Origin: Hypholoma sublateritium FD-334 SS-4
Lineage: Eukaryota > Basidiomycota > Agaricomycetes > Agaricales > Strophariaceae
NCBI GenBank assembly: GCA_000827495.1
Contig: KN817565.1
Span: forward strand, 1-64,000
Direction: 5' to 3'
DNA length: 64,000 bases
Below, piece by piece: positions 58,434 to 64,000 of the stretch. The translations under genes and the position numbers were made by a program. The notes under the pieces were generated by a model. It searched no databases. It had not been told where the DNA came from and saw only the letters and a list, made by a program, of their open reading frames with translations. The first letter of the stretch is position 1. Each line of letters starts with the position of its first letter.

Positions 58434-60076
58434 ATGTCTATGACATTGGGTCGTCGATGCCTCGCACGCGCGCTGTACATTGTCGCGGGGATTCTCTTGT
58501 GGAGTCACAAGCTTGTATGGGTGGCAGACGCGCATGTGGCTGCTTGGCATAAAGGTGATTTTATTTCCTCCAATTTGTGCCAACGTAGCCCTGACGAACC
58601 TGTAGGCATGTACTGTCTCAATGGCACCGAAATAGGGATCGACGACGACAACACCAACTCTGCCGTACAACCGCTGTATCAGGTATGCCATTCATTATCA
58701 TACAGATTGAGCGGCCAAACTCAAAAAATGAATCCACGAGTTACACAAGACAGATTGGTGGATGCATCATTTCAACGGCGTGAGTTGTTGAATCGTTTAT
58801 CTTCTTCACCGCTCAGGTAGACTTACATATGTAGTGCGACGGATTTCCACCGGTAGATGGAGATTTCCTCGAGCTGCAAGTTTTCGTCGCTGTTTACAGT
58901 ATGACGAGCACTCATTAGGTCTTGACGACAGTCCTGCGAATGGGGAATTCACTGTCGAACTTGCTGTCAATCGCGCTTTCACCACCCTGTCCTATAACGC
59001 CTCAAAAGCTGCGATCTATGGAGATGGACAAGATCATCCTGGGTTGGGTATCACGCTGGAAGGCAAAGTCGATGCCAATGCCTGCATCACAAATCCAAAT
59101 AGTGAGCTTCACGAAGAACGTGCTTTTTTTAAAAAAAAACACAGCGTGACAATCTTGTAGTCCACGCACAAAATGAGAGCATGGCAGCCGGCACAATCTT
59201 CGCTATATCATATACGTCAGATATCAACCAAGTAACCGAGGACAGTCTTGTGGTCTTTACAGTGCTACCTAAGTAAGTCAATTATGTTTTTGCGCTTCAA
59301 TGTTCTGCGCGTCTGACATACTATCTAGCACCCCGTGGCAACGACTAGCGACATATCATGTCCCCAATTTGCCGGCATGTCCGGATCGCGGCTGCATCTG
59401 CTCCGTAAGTCCCGTAAAACTATCCTGGCTTGAGCTAAACAGAAGTGACATACAGTGGGGATGGGTGCGCCTTTTCAAGCATCATATGATCGACTACACG
59501 CTGAGACGAGTGGTAATTTGCAGGTAGCCGATAACTGCGGCGAACCCAACATGTACATGGAACCATTTAAGTGCAAGGTAACTGGAAGTACAGGGGACCG
59601 CTCGGTCTCCCGCGCTACCGCGCCGATATGGTGCGAGGGAAATCAGAGTCAATGTGTAGGGGGAGCGAAGCAGGTATATCTTCCTCTACTCATCACCAGT
59701 ACATCTTCAGCCATCGATTGACTTTCGTCTTCAGATGGTGTTTTACAACCAGCTAGAAGGCAACAATGTCGAGGTCTCTGGAACTGATAGGTCTGGCCAG
59801 CCTAAATCGCCAACGTATAACACTAAAATGGGATTCACGGCTGGTAAGCAACATCATACTTTGGGCTTCGGTTGCGCTCGCTGGTTGATCGTCGGCGGTA
59901 AATTAGGCGCCCAGAACGATATCTTTAATGCCACCGCGACGGTGCCTACGACATTCATCCCACCTTTGTCTACGCCTACACAATCTAGCAAGGCTCATAT
60001 ACAATCTCTTGTCAAGATCCATTATACTTGGTTTTTTTTCTCGCTTTGGACTTTTCTAGGGATTCCCCTGCCGTAA
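58434..60076 (+). CDS. Secreted AA14-like copper oxygenase (LPMO) candidate
   Basis: Eleven exons join in frame (58,434-58,554; 58,606-58,682; 58,750-58,779; 58,835-58,875; 58,932-59,101; 59,161-59,272; 59,329-59,404; 59,456-59,464; 59,524-59,673; 59,735-59,843; 59,907-60,076), giving 354 residues. A signal peptide ends ...VADA, and cleavage there would expose HVAAWHKGMYCLNG, the N-terminal His expected of a lytic polysaccharide monooxygenase. Further family blocks are TDWWMHHFNGCDGFPP, PANGEFTVELAVNRAFT, IHAQNESMAAGTIFAISY, CPDRGCICSWGW, CGEPNMYMEPFKCKVTG and AKQMVFYNQLEGNNVEVSG. AA14 members are secreted copper enzymes implicated in xylan attack in wood-decay fungi; assignment to AA14 is from memory of the family. 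The C-terminal hydrophobic stretch (WFFFSLWTFLGIPLP) may be a GPI signal. Intron 4 has a GC donor (CT|gcaagt) and exon 8 is only 9 nt. Confidence 0.7.
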
Positions 60077-60247
60077 ATGACCGCCGAGTTTCTTTCACGT
60101 GCGCGTGCACACACTCGGGACTGCTTACTTTCCATTATGCACACAATTGTATATTAGAATACGCCAGTTATGTAGAAGACCAAGCCAAAGCGGAAACTAA
60201 TCAATTACCCTTGCAATGCGCCGTGGCCATGACTGGATAGTTGATCA

Positions 60248-61447
60248 CTAACGGGCAGCTGGAATATTCTGGCACTCGATCTCTTCATCCTCGAGCAGTG
60301 ATAATTGTCCTTGATTCTTCTTGGCATTTTTGGCCTCCCTTTTCTTCCTCTGCTTCTCTGTCTCGTCTCGAATGCGCCAATCACCAAAGGGACCTGTTCC
60401 GAATGTTTTCCGCGTGTTATCCGTAAAAAGAATGAGCGAGGCGAGCCATTCCGGGAGTACGTGGAATACGTAGAACGCAGCCTTTGCGCTTGATGTATCC
60501 AATACACTGTCCAGAAGAAGGGAAGTAGTTCGCTGTCCCATGATTGATAGGCGGTAGACGGAGATGATTATCTTTCCAAATATTAGGCATATACACAAGA
60601 CAGTTTGAATTAAATTGTCAACTCACAATAAGGATCGACATCGCACAAATCACTAACACACCACGATGAGTGATCCGGGGTAGCTTCAACTTTCCCCAAA
60701 GCGTAGCGAGAAACAGCATGATTGTGAGAGCCAACGCCACGGCAGTACTTACAACCCTAAGACGTGCAAGGTGTCAATTAACGGTAGCACATTTTTGCAG
60801 AGATTAGGAAGACAAACCTAAGGTGGGCGGTCATATCAGCCTGGTGTTGGTCGGTGAACACTTTACTGTAGTTGGAGTTTGCAAGAATTCCAGGGACAAG
60901 TGCGCCGAAGAAAGCCAGAGCAATAATTCCAGCTCCCCGTCTTATCCACTGCCTTAGTTTCGGATGATCAGACGTGCCCTTGATAGGAGGGTCTGGCATG
61001 AGGCCGTCCTTTGTTACTGCCGCAGATGATTGTGCATACATCTCAAAGCCATACGTCGGATTCACGAGAAGGCAGCGGACGAGGTTGACTATATCATTTG
61101 CAATACCGATGAACCCCATCCCAAAGCTGATTTGCATATATGTGACAAGTCCTGGACTCAGCCGACGGCCCTCATTGCGGGATTGAATAGCCCGAAGGGT
61201 GAAGATGACCACTCTGTGTTGTTCAAATGATGTGTAAGAAGTATACTTTAACGCAGAATGAGAAGCCTGCTTACCGCTCAACGGAGAAGGCAACCGTTCC
61301 GATGAGGAGGACACTCCGCGAACGCTTGTGAAACATGCGATACAGCATGAGGGGCGTGAGTGTTGCATATAGAACTGAGAAAATGATGGATGGCACAAAA
61401 TCCGGGGGAAGGGCCGTGCCTCCCACAGGTGCCGGAAAATCTACCAT
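60248..61447 (-). CDS. Multi-pass membrane protein
   Basis: Four exons (61,275-61,447; 60,818-61,213; 60,627-60,756; 60,248-60,571) join in frame and give 340 residues from the ATG at 61,447 (MVDFPAPVGGTALPPDFVPS). Six to seven hydrophobic segments are seen, for example SIIFSVLYATLTPLMLY, VLLIGTVAFSV, ISFGMGFIGIANDIVNLV, GIIALAFFGALVPGILA, TAVALALTIMLFLATLW and GVLVICAMSILIIIISVY. The C-terminus is cytosolic-looking, charged (RDETEKQRKKREAKNAKK) and followed by EDEEIEC. I recall this layout, with a PxPxGGTxLPxDF start, from uncharacterised Agaricomycete membrane proteins; receptor or transporter function is unproven. It is convergent with the AA14-like gene, 171 bp apart. Confidence 0.7.
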
Positions 61448-61902
61448 TGAAAGAAATTCAGGGAAGCGAATTCGAGCACAAAAGAGTAAGATTGAACGTC
61501 AAGTCCGTGAAGGACAGGAAATAGTGCATACACGCCACTTATATAGAAAGAATTCCGTTGCACCGCATTATATTTGCTGCATATGTCGCGATTCTCGCTG
61601 GACTCGTTCCGCAGTCCTCGTGTATCGCTTTGCATAGGATTTACCTTTGAAACCCAAATATCGCAACAGAGACCACTGTGTAATTTCGTAAGTATCAGGT
61701 GTGTAACCAGCGTAGGCGATTGACGTAAGTGATAGTTTCGAGGTCAGGGCGGTGCTATAAGACTTGCTAATACGCATATTCAACATTTGAAGTATATTAT
61801 TTGAAAGTGGGCTGCGGACCAGGAGCCGGCGCAGGCTTTCTGAAATTCTTTCCGAAGATATTCTTATCAATCCCCTTGGCTGTAAGTACAAGCAAATGGC
61901 AG

Positions 61903-63815
61903 TCAAACGCGACTATGTTTACTGTTGGTGGAGCGACGTGAGCTACTCTCCTTCGAGGGTGGCAACTGTAACAATTCATTCAGTGTCGACTGCCGAATTA
62001 CCTCGGGGAGCATGACGAGCTGATAACTACCACTTCCTCCACGGGACCCAGAAGGCACCCACTGGTACAGCCCCATTCCCGAAGTCGCAACGACCATATC
62101 TGATTTTACGTCCTTCAAGTCTTGATTTTCCCTCTGCAAGCGCCCATCTGCAAGAGAGTCCTCCATAATTTGTGGGTCAAAGCGCCTACCAGGAGGCACC
62201 ATATACGGCTCAATGTCCGAGGAAGTAAAATGTTCACCGAGCGCGATACGGAGATCAAGGATTGCCTTGAAGATCGGTTCGAGCTTCTCCTCAAACTCAG
62301 ACTGGGGGTAAGAGGAAGGGTCGTAGCCAGAGATCGGGAGGATCTTCACGAGAGTTGCGCTAACCTCAGAGGCCCAATTGCTGGCAGAAATACGAGCCTG
62401 TGTGTGTGTGATTGCTCGCCAACGGCCTGAAACAGCCTGTTCCTCTTGACAGAGAGTACGTGTATAAGTATCAATCATTACGCCGTAAATTGAACAAAAT
62501 CAGTACCTGTACACCGGATTTTTCTGTACATATCTCTCAGGAAAGTATTGGTTGTTTCATTGTTATCTTGCCACCTTTCAATTTTCGCACAGCAAAACCA
62601 AGTCAAGAATATTTGAAGGATGAGTTGGACAAGAAGAGTGGGTGCCGCCCCCTTAGCAAAAATTGTTAGTGCGTGGAGCATAGGCTTCCCGAGTATGTGG
62701 TCAATATACGCAGCCTGCATTTTGTCGTCCATCCACTCTCCTTCTCTACGAACCAGAAACTCTGCAAGCCAAGCTGCAGCCTGAAAGTTCTCGTCGTTTA
62801 GACGGGCCACTTTCTGCTTGAGTTCCGACACAGACAAGAGATTCGCCTTACTCAAGAACACCTGCGAGCCAACCAGCTCTTTCCCGCGCACCGCGGAAAG
62901 CCGTAGGGAGTCGCCCAACGCCCGCTTGACCTCTCGCAGCTCGTTTTGAAGGGCACTATTGCTTCTCCGTAGCGCCTCACACGCATTTTGGGCCGTTAGC
63001 ATCTCCGAACGAGAGTGCTCGAGTTCATCCTGCGAGCGCTGCAATTTTGCCGACAGCTCGTTGTACTCCTCCCGGAGTACATAGTGGGGGCGCTCTGCTG
63101 AAGGTCGTGCTATAGGGTCGCGCGTATTGGTGTGGAGATAAGTTTTTGCTTCCCCATGCTTCATTCCACTTTCATGACCTTGATGTGCCGCAGGCGTACT
63201 TGCGCGACTCTGAGGGCGCATAGGACCTCGCGCTGGGGCCGCTGCACTCGATTCTGCTCGTCGTCTTCCACGGTGAGTGAGTGGCTGCGCGTTTCCAGCA
63301 GAATTTCCTGAGTATGTCGGAGTGACCATGCTTGATGGCTTTGAATATGGAGAGCGACGCATCTTTGCCTCTGTGTCAGACATGTCTTCTTCACACTCGT
63401 CAAAATCATCGGTTATTATTTCCTCCTCTTTTTTGGCCTGGTATCGAGATGTGCTCCGCGGCCTGTCCGTGTAGGGGTAACGTCTGCCTGTGGATCCGTA
63501 TGGGTCGTCAGCGTGCGTGGTTGGGGAGTTATTCTTGTTGGAATAAGAGGATCCGTGTAAAGACCCAAGAGCATGCGACAAATTGTTCTTATATGCGCTA
63601 CGATAGCGAAAGGCCTCTTTGCTACCGGTTTTTGCGCCCGTATCCAACCTCTCTTCCTGAAATGGGATAGATGAACCGTAGCTGCCTTGTAGCACGTATC
63701 TATCAACGCTCGCTCTAGAAGTCGACATTGCTCTCGGTCGTGTCCCGGTCCATTTATCGGATATCTCCTGTTGTGCCAGTGATACAGACTGGTAGGAATA
63801 AGGATGCCCGTTCAT
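61903..63815 (-). CDS. Coiled-coil protein with helical C-terminal module
   Basis: Two exons, 62,507-63,815 and 61,903-62,444, join in frame through a 62-bp GT..AG intron and give 616 residues from the ATG at 63,815. The first ~230 residues are Ser/Arg/Pro-rich and disordered. Residues ~245-330 form a coiled coil (EEYNELSAKLQRSQDELEHS onward). The module shared with the 44-kb gene follows, including VARLNDENFQAAAWLAEFLV and EFEEKLEPIFKAILDLRIAL. The C-terminus (TSGMGLYQWVPSGSRGGSGS and a Ser-rich tail) is typical of uncharacterised Agaricomycete proteins I have seen. No membrane signal is obvious apart from one hydrophobic helix (LLVQLILQIFLTWFCCA). Bases 63,816-64,000 are its presumed promoter. 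Confidence 0.7.
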
Positions 63816-64000
63816 GGGTGTTTGTAGAGGCCGTGGTCGCGAGAGGTGCCGGTTATGGTTGAAAGGAAAGGCTATCGTTGTACTATGATTGATGGCTGTG
63901 CGACCGACTCAATTTGATAAATAAAGTTATTGAACCTTGCCCTCGTTTTCAATCACTGTCCTGTGTATTCAAGAATGTAAACAATCGGTACAATTCACAA

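Overview
The window looks like nuclear DNA of a mushroom-forming basidiomycete (Agaricomycetes). The genes are cut by many introns of about 48-65 bp with GT..AG ends and CTNAC-type branch points. Several families seen here are typical of, or confined to, Agaricomycetes: a Plavaka transposase, a DUF6698-like protein, a TET/JBP-type dioxygenase, an AA14-like secreted protein and a MATA-type HMG-box protein. All family calls were made by eye from conserved motifs; no search was run.

Layout. The left two thirds (1-43.8 kb) is repeat-rich and full of gene debris. A coiled-coil gene (2.4-3.9 kb) is followed by a decayed fragment joining the C-terminal parts of two different RNA polymerase largest subunits (5.05-6.5 kb). 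A multi-exon TET/JBP-like gene (7.7-11.1 kb) precedes a second composite pseudogene, made of gamma-tubulin-complex and carbamoyl-phosphate-synthetase pieces (11.4-12.8 kb). Next come a GC-rich degenerate minisatellite, one of two copies of a dispersed repeat, and a poorly resolved decayed region (14.8-17.2 kb). A small zinc-knuckle/membrane-tail gene (17.5-18.5 kb) converges on a large intact gene with a JmjC-like fold whose metal ligands are gone (18.9-24.0 kb). Two decayed Rab-GAP (TBC) copies lie at 24.4-28.2 kb. An apparently intact Plavaka transposase (30.7-35.0 kb), a glyoxal-oxidase-like pseudogene (35.6-36.8 kb), a DUF6698-like gene (37.1-38.7 kb) and an AT-rich satellite with alternating monomers (38.7-39.9 kb) follow. 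A 2.8-kb element with 51-bp terminal inverted repeats (40.4-43.3 kb) encloses a GC-rich spliced reading frame of unknown function, and a small inverted-repeat element sits just beyond it.

The right third (44-64 kb) is ordinary host DNA with intact genes whose exons join in frame: two related coiled-coil genes (44.1 and 61.9 kb), a 12-exon HSP70/HSPA12-like ATPase gene, a small signal-anchor protein, an HMG-box transcription factor, an AA14-like copper-oxygenase candidate with a 9-nt exon, and a multi-pass membrane protein. Two stretches (49.3-51.6 and 53.9-58.4 kb) hold nothing convincing.

No gene cluster with one shared pathway is evident. The main themes are a graveyard of captured or duplicated host-gene fragments, epigenetic-type 2-oxoglutarate-oxygenase folds embedded in it, an unrecognised TIR element carrying a spliced gene, and repeated use of GC-AG introns.
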